64,000 bases of DNA from Marivita sp051859345 (GCF_051859345.1 NZ_JBHYFV010000004.1:1-64000); one strand, 5' to 3'; numbered from the stretch's first letter, positions 25,056 to 34,541 are shown. Translations and numbers: made by a program. Notes: generated by a model not told the origin, from the letters alone.

Positions 25056-26016
25056 TCCAACACGCCGCGCGCTGAATGGGCCGACCATGGGTACGCGCTG
25101 GACGGCCCTGTTTCATGTCGACCCGGCGATCGACACAGACCCGGTGCGGGCGGCCTTGCAGGCCGCTGTGGACGAGGTGGACGCGCAGATGTCCACATGG
25201 AAGCCCGACAGCGATCTGATGCGCCTGAATGCGGCACCTGTCGGTGTTTGGCAGACGGTTCCGATGCCGTTGCTAGAGGTGTTGGTGCTTGGGCGTGATA
25301 TCGGGCTGGCGTCTGGCGGCGCGTTTGACATGGAACTGGGGGATGCTGTGGCCGCGTGGGGGTTTGGTTCTGATACCGCTGATCCTGTGCAGATCCGTGC
25401 GGCGATGGGGCGCCATCGCAATACGGCCGCCCTTGAGATTGATGTCGCGGGTGCGCGTGTCCGCAAGACCGCCGATGTCGCGCTTGATTTGAACGGGATC
25501 GCGAAGGGGTATGGCGTAGACCGTCTGGCCGACACACTTGTTGCTCTGGATCTGCCCGCGGGGCTGGTGGGGATCGACGGTGAAATGCGCGCGATGGGGC
25601 TGCGGCCAGATGCGGCCCCGTGGTCAGTCGCCGTTGAAGCGCCTGATCCCGCGCGCCGGTCGCCGCATTCCGTACTTGCCCTGCACAACGCAGCGGTTGC
25701 CACGTCAGGCGACTACCGCCATTGGATCGACGTGCAGGGCTGTCGTTTGTCCCACACGATGGACCCGGCGCGGCGCGCTCCGCTGGTTGCGCCTCCGGCA
25801 TCGGTGACGGTGATTGCCCGGACATGTGCCGAAGCGGATGCCTGGGCCACGGCTCTGATGGTTCTGGGCGCAGAGGCAGGGGCGACATTGGCAAGGCAAA
25901 TCGGGTTGGATGCGCTGTTTCTGCTGCGCGACCCCACTATGGGTTTTCGTAGCAAGGCCGTTGGCCGGTTGTTTTGCGACCAATGCCCAGAGGCTGCGGC
26001 GCAACATGCGCAATGA
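25036..26016 (+). CDS. apbE: FAD:protein FMN transferase
   Basis: The enzyme transfers FMN from FAD to a Ser/Thr of target proteins. The 326-residue sequence has the family blocks NGPTMGTRW near the N-terminus, AKGYGVDRLAD near residue 160 and the Mg-binding LSHTMDPARRAPL near residue 240. No signal peptide or lipobox is visible, although most ApbE proteins act outside the cytoplasm. The gene overlaps the PepSY reductase by 20 bp, so its likely target is the DUF2271 protein of the same operon. It is convergent with the TRAP genes. Confidence 0.94.
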   Translation: MSKISTDPTRRALNGPTMGTRWTALFHVDPAIDTDPVRAALQAAVDEVDAQMSTWKPDSDLMRLNAAPVGVWQTVPMPLLEVLVLGRDIGLASGGAFDMELGDAVAAWGFGSDTADPVQIRAAMGRHRNTAALEIDVAGARVRKTADVALDLNGIAKGYGVDRLADTLVALDLPAGLVGIDGEMRAMGLRPDAAPWSVAVEAPDPARRSPHSVLALHNAAVATSGDYRHWIDVQGCRLSHTMDPARRAPLVAPPASVTVIARTCAEADAWATALMVLGAEAGATLARQIGLDALFLLRDPTMGFRSKAVGRLFCDQCPEAAAQHAQ

Positions 26017-26021
26017 AGATT

Positions 26022-27572
26022 CTAGAAAAGCGCTGCGGGCAGCCAGGTAGCCAGGAAGGGCAAGCCCCACACCAGAAGGATGCCAATCGCCTGCAGACCG
26101 ATGAACGGCACAACCCCGCGATAGATATGCCCGGTTGTGATTTCCTTTGGTGCGGCGGCGCGCAGGTAGAACAGGGAAAATCCGAACGGCGGGGTCAGAA
26201 AGCTGGTTTGCAGATTGATCGCCAGAAGGATCCCCAACCAGATCGGATCATGTCCCATCAGGATGAGCGACGGTGTCACAAGCGGCAAGACGATCACGGA
26301 AATCTCGACGAAGTCCAGAAAGAAGCCAAGCACAAACACGAAGAGCATCACAAACAGCAAAGCCCCGTTCGGACCGCCCGGCAGGTTTTCCAGCAGATGC
26401 GCCACCCGCTCTTCGCCACCAAGGCCGATGAAAACCAGCGAGAAGAAACCTGCCGCAAGGATGGTGGCAAAGATCATTGCCGTCATGGTCAGCGTGGACT
26501 CAAGTGCGTCATGGATGATCTTCTCGCGAATGGCGGCGCGCAGCGCGAGGAGGACTGCACCAATCCCGACAATGGCCAGAAGGGCATAGAAGCCACCAAT
26601 GGCCCATTGCAGCGCGCCGTTGTCGCTGCGTTGCAGTCGAACCGGATACATCCCTGCCAGAAGCCCCAGAACGACAAGAGCCGCCGCTCCGATCAGGATC
26701 AGCCTTGGGGTGATGCCGATCTTGCGCCCGGCCATCAGCAGCGCGCCGATTGCGCCGACAGAGGCGGCTTCGGTCGGGGTCGCCACACCTCCGAGAATTG
26801 CGCCAAGGACGGCGAAGATCAACAGGACCGGAGGGATGATCGCGGCCATGACTTCGTGCCGATCCGGTCGCGACAGTCCGATTTCCGCAGGTGGCATGTC
26901 GCGCGGGCGCAGCGCTCCGCGGATCAGGATATAAAGAAGGTACAGTGTCACCAGAAGCAAACCGGGGATCATCGCTGCCGCAAAGAACTGGCCAACCGAC
27001 AAGGCTTCGACCGAGAACTTGCCCTGTTCGTATTGCGCCTGCTGGTAGGCGTTCGACATCACGTCGGCCAGGATGATCAACAGGGTGGACGGTGGAATGA
27101 TCTGCCCCAGCGTCCCTGCCGTGCAGACGATCCCGGCGGACAGGGCCGGGTTGTAGCCCGCCCGCAGCATCGTCGGGAGCGCAATCATCCCCATGGCGAC
27201 AACCGTCGCCCCGACAATTCCCGTAGAAGCCGCCAAAAGCGCGCCGACAAGCACAACCGAGATCCCAAGCCCGCCGCGCAACTGTCCAAAGCTGCGCCCC
27301 ATCGTGTCGAGCAGTTCCTCTGCGATCCTGCTTTTTTCCAGTATAGCGCCCATCAGTACAAAAACCGGGATCGCGATCAGAACCTGATTGCCAATCAACC
27401 CGTAAGCCCGCTGGCCCAGAGCGCCTAGCAGCGAGACATCCATGATCCCGAGCATCCAGCCCAGATAGGCGAATGCCACGGCGACACCGGCAATGCTGAA
27501 GGACACGGGAAAGCCGGACAGGACCGCCGCCATGAGGGCTGCGAACATGATCAAATCAAGGTATTCTGTCAC
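26022..27572 (-). CDS. dctM: TRAP transporter large permease (DctM-type)
   Basis: This 516-residue protein has many membrane helices and the DctM pattern, including ATVVAMGMIALPTMLRAGYN near residue 130 and GTLGQIIPPSTLLIILAD near residue 150. The inserted hydrophobic stretch around 300-360 makes it longer than the usual 430 residues, a feature of the large DctM subclass found with TakP-like systems. It forms the ion-driven channel with the adjacent small permease, whose gene it overlaps by 4 bp. Confidence 0.92.
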   Translation of the reverse strand: MTEYLDLIMFAALMAAVLSGFPVSFSIAGVAVAFAYLGWMLGIMDVSLLGALGQRAYGLIGNQVLIAIPVFVLMGAILEKSRIAEELLDTMGRSFGQLRGGLGISVVLVGALLAASTGIVGATVVAMGMIALPTMLRAGYNPALSAGIVCTAGTLGQIIPPSTLLIILADVMSNAYQQAQYEQGKFSVEALSVGQFFAAAMIPGLLLVTLYLLYILIRGALRPRDMPPAEIGLSRPDRHEVMAAIIPPVLLIFAVLGAILGGVATPTEAASVGAIGALLMAGRKIGITPRLILIGAAALVVLGLLAGMYPVRLQRSDNGALQWAIGGFYALLAIVGIGAVLLALRAAIREKIIHDALESTLTMTAMIFATILAAGFFSLVFIGLGGEERVAHLLENLPGGPNGALLFVMLFVFVLGFFLDFVEISVIVLPLVTPSLILMGHDPIWLGILLAINLQTSFLTPPFGFSLFYLRAAAPKEITTGHIYRGVVPFIGLQAIGILLVWGLPFLATWLPAALF

Positions 27573-28069
27573 GTTCTGGCCTCTTCATGGAACATCCGCA
27601 CGAGGATCGACAGGGATTGCAGCAGGATCAGGACACAAAATGCCGGGATCAGGGATTTGAGCAGAAAGACAGCCTCTATCCCTCCAACGGATATGGGGCC
27701 TTCGAGGATCTTCCAGGAATTGCGTACCGACGGCCACGACCAGTAGAGCAACGCCGTCATCGAGGGGATCAGAAGGAACAGGTGACCAAAGAGGTCGATC
27801 CGACGCTGCGTCAGGTCGCTGACCTTGGCGTAAACCACATCGACCCGGACGTGCTTGTCGACCAGCAGCGTGAAACCAGCCCCAAGCATGAACAGCGTCG
27901 CATGCATGTAAAGCACACTTTCCTGCGCCGCGATGGAATTGAAACCAAAGACATACCGCCCGATGACGATACAGAACTGCACCAGCACCATGATCAGCGC
28001 AAGCCATTTGACCACATTGGCAACAGCGCGATTCATCTGATCAATTGCGTCAGCCAGAACAAGCATCAT
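27569..28069 (-). CDS. dctQ: TRAP transporter small permease (DctQ-type)
   Basis: The 166-residue protein has four hydrophobic helices and the DctQ signature around FNSIAAQESVLYMHATLFML and the HVRVDVVYAKVSDLTQRR loop. It couples the periplasmic binding protein to the large permease. It overlaps dctM by 4 bp and follows the binding-protein gene by 54 bp. Confidence 0.9.
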   Translation of the reverse strand: MMLVLADAIDQMNRAVANVVKWLALIMVLVQFCIVIGRYVFGFNSIAAQESVLYMHATLFMLGAGFTLLVDKHVRVDVVYAKVSDLTQRRIDLFGHLFLLIPSMTALLYWSWPSVRNSWKILEGPISVGGIEAVFLLKSLIPAFCVLILLQSLSILVRMFHEEART

Positions 28070-28123
28070 CGGCCCCAGTCATGGTGAGTGAGGCGCGCGA
28101 CACCGGGCCGCGCACCGTTTTCT

Positions 28124-29212
28124 TCAATAGCCGAACACACCGGCGCGGGCGTTCATCTGGCCGTTGTCAGCATAGGTCATGTAACCGCCGACCAGATCGC
28201 GATAGGCGATGAAGCTTTCGGTGATGCGAACCACAAGCTCGTCTTCATCGGCCAGGTATTCCTGCATGACTTCCTCGGCCGCGACGCCCATGGCGGTGAT
28301 CACATCGTCGGGCAATTTGCGCACCTGCACGTTATGCTCGGAAACCAGGGTTTGCAGTGATTGGGCGTGCTTGGTCATGTATTCCGTCCAGACCGGGTTA
28401 TAGAGACCCTGGCAGGCCTGCGTCACAACTTCCTTGAGGTCATCCGGCAGGTCGGCAAAGACATCGGCATTGACGCCGCATTCTTCGGCGGAAGACGGTT
28501 CGCCGACGCCTGGCCAGTAGTAGTAAGGCGCGACCTGATAGTACCCAAGTGCGGAATCCGTCCATGGGCCGATGAATTCGCCCGCGTCCAATGCGCCGGT
28601 CTGCAAGGCCTGGAACATCGCGGGGCCGCTCATGGCTTCTGCGGCCATGCCCAGCTTGGCCGCCATTTGCGACGCGATGCCCGTGGTGCGGAACTTGAGG
28701 CCTTTGAGGTCTTCGACCGAGGTGATCTCGTTCTTGAACCAGCCTGCCCATTGCGGACCGGAGTTGCCACACAGGAACGGCTTGATCCCGAACCGCGCGT
28801 ACATTTCGTCATAAAGCGCCTGACCGCCGCCATGGTACATCCAGCCGAACTGTTCATCCGCGCGCAGGCCAAAGGGTTGCGAGCCGAAAAGCAGGATGCC
28901 CTTGGACTTTGATCCCCAATAGGCCGGAACCGCGTGATAAAGCTCTGCCGTGCCTTCGGAAACGGCATCGAACACACCATTGCCGGGCACGATTTCGCCA
29001 GCGGCATAAAGCGTGACATTGATCCGGCCACCCGACAAAGTGGTGATCCGGTCGGCCAGCGTCTGCGCAGCGACACCCGGTCCGGGCAGGTTCTTGGGCC
29101 ATGCCGAAACAAGTTTCCATTCGCGCACATCCTGCGCGATGGCAGGGGCGGCAAGGGTTGTCGCTGCTGCCGCGCCAAGAGCGCCTGTTGAAAGGAATTT
29201 CCGTCGGTCCAT
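28124..29212 (-). CDS. TRAP transporter solute-binding protein, TakP-like
   Basis: From ATG 29212 the product is 362 residues. It opens with a twin-arginine-like signal (DRRKFLSTG, cleavage after AIA). The mature protein shows DctP features: GLKFRTTGIASQMAAKLG near residue 170 and a conserved FIGPWTDSALGYYQ segment. The aromatic-rich site YWGSKSKG and the overall form resemble the alpha-keto acid binding protein TakP of Rhodobacter. It starts 77 bp after hutU on the same strand, so it may import a substrate or intermediate linked to histidine use, or a keto acid. The ligand is not proven. Confidence 0.88.
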   Translation of the reverse strand: MDRRKFLSTGALGAAAATTLAAPAIAQDVREWKLVSAWPKNLPGPGVAAQTLADRITTLSGGRINVTLYAAGEIVPGNGVFDAVSEGTAELYHAVPAYWGSKSKGILLFGSQPFGLRADEQFGWMYHGGGQALYDEMYARFGIKPFLCGNSGPQWAGWFKNEITSVEDLKGLKFRTTGIASQMAAKLGMAAEAMSGPAMFQALQTGALDAGEFIGPWTDSALGYYQVAPYYYWPGVGEPSSAEECGVNADVFADLPDDLKEVVTQACQGLYNPVWTEYMTKHAQSLQTLVSEHNVQVRKLPDDVITAMGVAAEEVMQEYLADEDELVVRITESFIAYRDLVGGYMTYADNGQMNARAGVFGY

Positions 29213-29288
29213 TGTGTAGTCTCCTAGTTGGTTTGTGAGTGTTGCAGGGTTGAGGATCGACCGTCTGATGCGGCCTTCAGGTCGGGGA

Positions 29289-30959
29289 TCAGCCGAGAAT
29301 GCGTGGCAGGCGCAGACCGTGTTCGCGGGCGCAGGCAACGGCGTCTTCGTAGCCCGCGTCGGCGTGCCGCCAGACGCCGCTTGCGGGGTCATTCCAAAGC
29401 ACGCGCTCAAGCCGTTTGGCGGCCTCTGGTGTGCCATCCGCACAGATGACGACGCCGGAATGCTGGCTGAAGCCCATGCCAACGCCGCCCCCGTGGTGGA
29501 TGCTCACCCATGTTGCGCCCGACGCGGTGTTGACCAGAGCATTCAGAAGCGGCCAATCCGAAACCGCGTCCGATCCGTCCTTCATCGCCTCGGTTTCGCG
29601 GTTCGGCGATGCGACGGAACCGGAATCCAGATGATCGCGCCCAATGACGACCGGGGCTTTCAATTCGCCGCTGGCGACCATTTCGTTGAAGGCAAGGCCC
29701 GCCCGGTGCCGGTCTCCCAGTCCGATCCAGCAAATCCGCGCCGGCAGGCCCTGAAAGGAAATCCGCTCGCGCGCCATGTCGAGCCAGTTGTGCAGGTGGA
29801 CATTGTCGGGGAACAGTTCTTTCATCTTGGCGTCGGTCTTGTAGATATCCTCCGGATCACCCGACAGGGCCGCCCACCGGAAGGGGCCAACCCCGCGACA
29901 GAACAAGGGGCGGATATAGGCGGGCACAAAACCGGGGAAGGCGAAGGCGTTTTCAAGCCCTTCTTCCAGCGCGACCTGACGGATGTTGTTGCCGTAATCC
30001 AGCGTTGGCACGCCAGCGTTCCAGAAATCCACCATTGCAGCGACATGGGTTTTCATCGACGCGCGGGCGGCTTTTTCAACCGCTTTCGGGTCGCTTTCGC
30101 GCTTGGCTTTCCATTCGCCCATGGTCCAGCCCTGCGGCAGGTAACCGTTGATCGGATCATGCGCGCTGGTCTGGTCCGTCACCATGTCCGGACGGACACC
30201 GCGCCGGTAAAGTTCGGGAAACACATCAGCGGCGTTGCCCAAGAGACCAACCGACTTGGCCTCACCCGCCTTTGTCCAGCGCTCGATCATCGCAAGCGCT
30301 TCGTCCAGCGTATCGGCGCGTTCGTCGACATACCGGGTGCGCAGCCGGAAATCTATGCTGTCGGGATTACACTCGACGGCCAGACAACAGGCCCCGGCCA
30401 TCACCGCTGCCAAAGGTTGGGCACCGCCCATGCCGCCAAGCCCGCCGGTCAGGATCCACTTGCCGGTCAGGTCACCGCCGTAGTGCTGTCGACCGGCCTC
30501 TACAAAGGTCTCGTAGGTGCCCTGCACGATGCCCTGGCTGCCGATGTAGATCCATGATCCTGCCGTCATCTGGCCGTACATCGCCAAGCCCTTTTTATCG
30601 AGCTCGTTGAAATGGTCCCAGGTTGCCCAATGTGGCACAAGGTTGGAGTTCGCGATCAGGACGCGCGGTGCATCCGGGTGGGTCTTGATGACCGCGATGG
30701 GCTTGCCTGATTGCACCACCAGCGTCTCGTCGGATTCGAGATCCTTGAGGCTGGCGACGATACAGTCAAAATCGGCCCATGTGCGCGCGGCGCGTCCGAT
30801 GCCGCCATAGACAACGAGTTCGTGCGGGTTCTCGGCCACATCCGGGTGCAGGTTGTTCATCAGCATCCGCAAGGGCGCTTCGGTTTGCCAGCTTTTGGCG
30901 TTCAAGTCTGGTCCGGTGGGGGGGTAGATGTCGCGCGTGTTCTTGCGTGGGTCGGTCAT
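29289..30959 (-). CDS. hutU: Urocanate hydratase
   Basis: The enzyme converts urocanate to 4-imidazolone-5-propionate with bound NAD. The 556-residue length is standard. Recognisable blocks are LMNNLHPDVAENPHELVVYG near the N-terminus, LTGGLGGMGGAQPLA for NAD binding near residue 170, and ARICWIGLGDRH near 410, whose Cys is in the active site. It overlaps the hutG start by 4 bp and is the last hut gene of the minus-strand run. Confidence 0.97.
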   Translation of the reverse strand: MTDPRKNTRDIYPPTGPDLNAKSWQTEAPLRMLMNNLHPDVAENPHELVVYGGIGRAARTWADFDCIVASLKDLESDETLVVQSGKPIAVIKTHPDAPRVLIANSNLVPHWATWDHFNELDKKGLAMYGQMTAGSWIYIGSQGIVQGTYETFVEAGRQHYGGDLTGKWILTGGLGGMGGAQPLAAVMAGACCLAVECNPDSIDFRLRTRYVDERADTLDEALAMIERWTKAGEAKSVGLLGNAADVFPELYRRGVRPDMVTDQTSAHDPINGYLPQGWTMGEWKAKRESDPKAVEKAARASMKTHVAAMVDFWNAGVPTLDYGNNIRQVALEEGLENAFAFPGFVPAYIRPLFCRGVGPFRWAALSGDPEDIYKTDAKMKELFPDNVHLHNWLDMARERISFQGLPARICWIGLGDRHRAGLAFNEMVASGELKAPVVIGRDHLDSGSVASPNRETEAMKDGSDAVSDWPLLNALVNTASGATWVSIHHGGGVGMGFSQHSGVVICADGTPEAAKRLERVLWNDPASGVWRHADAGYEDAVACAREHGLRLPRILG

Positions 30960-31747
30960 TGAGGCCTCCAGTCGGACAGGGTTTCGAGAATGGTTTTTAC
31001 AGGCGCGCGCAGTCGGGCCGCGCGGGCGTCGTCAAAGGTCCAGGGTGGGGTTTCGGACGCGAGATAGGTGGATTGCGCCAGTTCCATCTGGATCGCATGG
31101 AGGCCTTTGGCGGGCTGGCCGTAATGGCGCGTGGTCCAGCCTCCCTTGAAGCGACCGTTCAGGATGGCGGTGTAACCCTCTGAGGTCTGGCAGATGTTCA
31201 GCGTTGCTGCCGCCATCTCGGGGGCGCAAGTTGTACCCGAATTTGTGCCGATGTTGAAATCAGGCAAAGTGCCTTCGAACAGGTACGGAATATGTGACCG
31301 GATCGAGTGGCAGTCATACAAAACCGCAAAACCGTGCAGCGCCCTGACGCGGTCAAGTTCCGCCGCCAGCGCCGCGTGATAGGGCGCGTGATAAGTTTCG
31401 CGCCGCCGCTCTATTTCGGCCGCATCCGGCTCTTGACCTTCAAGATAGATCGGCAGCCCGTCGAAATCGGTCAGTGGACACAGTCCCGTGGTGTTCTGGC
31501 CCGGATACAGGCTTTCGCCGGACGGATCGCGATTGACGTCGATGACGTAGCGATGAATGGGCGTGCGCACGCTGGTCACGTTGTCAACCAGACCCGCGTA
31601 TAGCCTGTCGATATGCCAGTCGGTGTCTGCAATGGCCCGGCCGGTGTCATTGAGGCGTGCCAGACAATCGGCAGGGATGTCCGTGCCGGTATGGGGCAGC
31701 CCCAGCACCAGGGGGCTGTTGCCGCGTGTCACTTCGATCAGGCTCAT
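30956..31747 (-). CDS. hutG: N-formylglutamate deformylase
   Basis: The 263-residue zinc amidohydrolase has the family motifs LGLPHTGTDIP near residue 16, D-T-D-WHIDRLY near 45 and YDCHSIRSHIP near 155. It splits N-formylglutamate into glutamate and formate. With HutF it makes the two-step branch for formiminoglutamate. It overlaps hutH and hutU by 4 bp each. Confidence 0.94.
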   Translation of the reverse strand: MSLIEVTRGNSPLVLGLPHTGTDIPADCLARLNDTGRAIADTDWHIDRLYAGLVDNVTSVRTPIHRYVIDVNRDPSGESLYPGQNTTGLCPLTDFDGLPIYLEGQEPDAAEIERRRETYHAPYHAALAAELDRVRALHGFAVLYDCHSIRSHIPYLFEGTLPDFNIGTNSGTTCAPEMAAATLNICQTSEGYTAILNGRFKGGWTTRHYGQPAKGLHAIQMELAQSTYLASETPPWTFDDARAARLRAPVKTILETLSDWRPQ

Positions 31748-33270
31748 AGGGACATCTCCAGACCGGCTGCCGTCGCAAGGCTGTCATCGGTGACGCAAAT
31801 TGCCGCCAGCTTGATGTCAGGGGCAAGGTAGCGATCCTGATGCAAACTCGGGACAACAGCACGCAGTCCTGCCATGGCCGATTGTAAGGGGCCAGACGTC
31901 ACCAGCGGCGCGCGTTGCTCTATGCCTTGTGCGGCGCACATCGCCTCGATTCCCAGAATGACAGACAGGTTTGCCGTCATGCGCCCCAGTCGCCGCGCGC
32001 CATGGGCGGCCATGCTGACGTGGTCCTCCTGGTTGGCAGAGGTCGGCGTGCTGTCGGTCGAGCACGGGTTCGCGAGATGCTTGTTCTCGCTCATCAGCGC
32101 TGCCGTGGTGACTTCGGCGATCATCAGACCGGAATTCAGACCCGGTTCCGGCGTCAGGAAGGGCGGCAGATCAAACGACAGTGTCGGGTCCACCATCAGC
32201 GCCACGCGGCGTTGTGCGATGGCCCCGATCTCGGCAAGGGCAAGGGCAATCTGATCGGCGGCAAAAGCCACGGGTTCCGCGTGGAAGTTGCCACCCGAGA
32301 GGATTTCGCCTGTATCCGCAATCACCAACGGGTTGTCGGTGACAGCATTTGCTTCGGTCTGAAGCGTTTGCCCGGCCATGCGCAACAAATCAACAGCAGC
32401 GCCTGTGACCTGGGGTTGGCAGCGGATGCAATAGGGGTCTTGTACGCGGGTATCGCCTTGGCGATGGCTTTCCCGGATGACGCTGCCGTCCAGCAGGCGG
32501 GACATGGCTGCCGCGACCTCGATCTGGCCCTGATGGCCGCGCAAGGTGTGGATCGCGGGGTTCAAGGGGGCGGTCGATCCCATGATCGCATCGGTGGACA
32601 TGGCGGATGTAACAACCGCCGCCCGCGCCGCGCGCCATCCTTCAAACAGCCCTTTCAACGCACAGGCGGTCGAAAATTGCGTGCCGTTGATCAGCGCAAG
32701 ACCTTCCTTGGGACCAAGCACAACAGGGGTCAGCCCCGCCTTTTGCAGCGCCGCGCCACCTGCCATGGTCTGCCCGTCAAACGTCGCTTCGCCCGCGCCG
32801 ATCATCACCGCGGCCATATGCGCCAGCGGGGCCAGATCGCCGGAGGCACCGACCGATCCCTGCACCGGTATCACCGGAAGCACACCATGCGAGAGCATCG
32901 CCTCGATCAGCGCGCAGATGTCCCAACGCACACCCGACGCTCCGCGCCCAAGCGACAGCAGCTTCAGCGCCATCATCAGGCGGACGGTAGCAGGTTCCAG
33001 CGCATCACCCACACCACAACAATGCGACAGGATGAGGTTGCGCTGAAGGGTTTCGGTGTCTTCGGGGGCAATGCGGACCGACGCGAGTTTACCAAAGCCC
33101 GTGTTGATCCCGTAGACAGGTGTATCGCCCTGTGCTGCCTTGGCGACAACGCGGGCCGATGCCTCGACCGCAGGGCGGGCCGCAGGATCGAGGTGTACCG
33201 CGCCTTCCGTGCGCCAGACAGTTTCCAGCTCGGCCAGTGTTGCGGTGCCGGGGTGCAGTATCTGGGTCAA
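31744..33270 (-). CDS. hutH: Histidine ammonia-lyase
   Basis: The 508-residue enzyme removes ammonia from histidine to give urocanate. The self-cyclising Ala-Ser-Gly triplet that forms the MIO group is at residues 142-144 in GSVGASGDLAPLAH. YGINTGFGKL near 53 and QDPYCIRCQPQV near 320 are further family blocks. It starts within the stop of hutI. Confidence 0.98.
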   Translation of the reverse strand: MTQILHPGTATLAELETVWRTEGAVHLDPAARPAVEASARVVAKAAQGDTPVYGINTGFGKLASVRIAPEDTETLQRNLILSHCCGVGDALEPATVRLMMALKLLSLGRGASGVRWDICALIEAMLSHGVLPVIPVQGSVGASGDLAPLAHMAAVMIGAGEATFDGQTMAGGAALQKAGLTPVVLGPKEGLALINGTQFSTACALKGLFEGWRAARAAVVTSAMSTDAIMGSTAPLNPAIHTLRGHQGQIEVAAAMSRLLDGSVIRESHRQGDTRVQDPYCIRCQPQVTGAAVDLLRMAGQTLQTEANAVTDNPLVIADTGEILSGGNFHAEPVAFAADQIALALAEIGAIAQRRVALMVDPTLSFDLPPFLTPEPGLNSGLMIAEVTTAALMSENKHLANPCSTDSTPTSANQEDHVSMAAHGARRLGRMTANLSVILGIEAMCAAQGIEQRAPLVTSGPLQSAMAGLRAVVPSLHQDRYLAPDIKLAAICVTDDSLATAAGLEMSL

Positions 33271-34469
33271 ATGACACCTCCAAAAATGCGGGTATGCAAC
33301 GGGTTGATGCCGATGCCGTAGGACAGTTCTGCCGGATCACTGACAGTCCAAACGGCAAGATCGGCGCGCATGCCGGGAGCGATGACGCCGCAATCGGTCA
33401 GCCCAAGCGCGCGGGCCGCATTGCGTGTGGTGCCTGCCAAGGCCTCGGCCGGGGTCATGCGAAACAGCGTGCAGGTCATGTTCATCGCCAGCAGGATCGA
33501 CCCCAATGGTGACGAACCTGGGTTCCAGTCGGTGCCGACAGCCATCGAAACGCCGTGATCGCGGAAGGCCTGAACGGGCGGTGCCTGTGTTTCGTGGATG
33601 GTGTAGAACGCGCCGGGCAAAAGGACCGCGACCGTGCCCGCAGCGGCCATTGCTTCAGCATCCGCCGCAGTGGCGTATTCCACATGATCCGCGGACAGGG
33701 CACCGTATTCGGCTGCCAAAGCTGTCCCGCCGATGTGGCTGAGTTGCTCTGCATGAAGCTTGACCGGCAACCCGAGCGTGCGGGCCGCGTCGAACACGCG
33801 GGCGATCTGGTGCGTGTCAAAGGCGATGCCTTCGCAAAAGCCATCCACCGCATCGACAAGCCCTTCGGCATGGGCGGCCTCCAGCGTCGGCAGGCAGATC
33901 GTGTCGATATAGGTGTCGGCATCCAGACCGCTTGGAACCGCATGCGCACCCAGAAAACTTGTCACCACGCGGATTGGGCGTTCCTGCCCCAAAGCCCGCG
34001 CCACGCGCAGCATCTTGAGTTCGGTGTCGCGGTCCAGACCATAGCCGGATTTGACTTCGACCACGCCCACGCCTTGCGAAATCAGTGCGTCCACGCGGGG
34101 CAAGGCGGTTTGCAGGAGCTCTGCTTCGGTTGCATCACGGGTTGCGGCGACGGTCGAGACGATACCACCTCCAGCCCGCGCCACCTCTTCATAACTCGCG
34201 CCATTCAACCGCATCTCGAATTCGCGGGCGCGATTGCCGCCATGCACAATATGCGTGTGGCAATCAATCAGGGCAGGCGTGACAAGCCGCCCATCGAAGG
34301 TCTGGTGTTCAAGTCCGGCATAATCGGATGGCAGATCGGTCTGGTGGCCGACCCATGTGATCATTCCGTCTGCCACCACGATAGCCGCGTTGTTCACCAG
34401 TCCATAGCTGCTGGCGTCGTCAACCATCGTGGCGGCCGTCAGGCCGGTCATGACTTGGGGGGGTGGCAT
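33267..34469 (-). CDS. hutI: Imidazolonepropionase
   Basis: The amidohydrolase opens the imidazolone ring to N-formimino-L-glutamate. ATG 34469 is preferred because AAGGAG lies 5 bp before it, giving 400 residues. The metal site H-T-H appears in DCHTHIVHGGNRAREFE near residue 67, and VEVKSGYGLD and GTDWNPGSSP are conserved blocks. It is the first gene of the hutI-H-G-U run. Confidence 0.95.
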   Translation of the reverse strand: MPPPQVMTGLTAATMVDDASSYGLVNNAAIVVADGMITWVGHQTDLPSDYAGLEHQTFDGRLVTPALIDCHTHIVHGGNRAREFEMRLNGASYEEVARAGGGIVSTVAATRDATEAELLQTALPRVDALISQGVGVVEVKSGYGLDRDTELKMLRVARALGQERPIRVVTSFLGAHAVPSGLDADTYIDTICLPTLEAAHAEGLVDAVDGFCEGIAFDTHQIARVFDAARTLGLPVKLHAEQLSHIGGTALAAEYGALSADHVEYATAADAEAMAAAGTVAVLLPGAFYTIHETQAPPVQAFRDHGVSMAVGTDWNPGSSPLGSILLAMNMTCTLFRMTPAEALAGTTRNAARALGLTDCGVIAPGMRADLAVWTVSDPAELSYGIGINPLHTRIFGGVI

Positions 34470-34491
34470 CAAGACTCCTTGCGTTAAAACT

Positions 34492-34510
34492 TACATAAAA
34501 CTAATATGTA
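34492..34510. promoter_or_regulatory. Candidate HutC operator
   Basis: The 72-bp spacer between divergent hutI and hutF is AT-rich. It holds TACATA (34492-34497) and its exact inverted copy TATGTA (34505-34510), separated by 7 bp. GntR/HutC-type repressors bind such dyads, so one site could control both directions. Histidine-derived urocanate is the usual HutC inducer. Confidence 0.5.
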
Positions 34511-34541
34511 GTTACTTAATAATGTCAACGGAGTTATTCCC

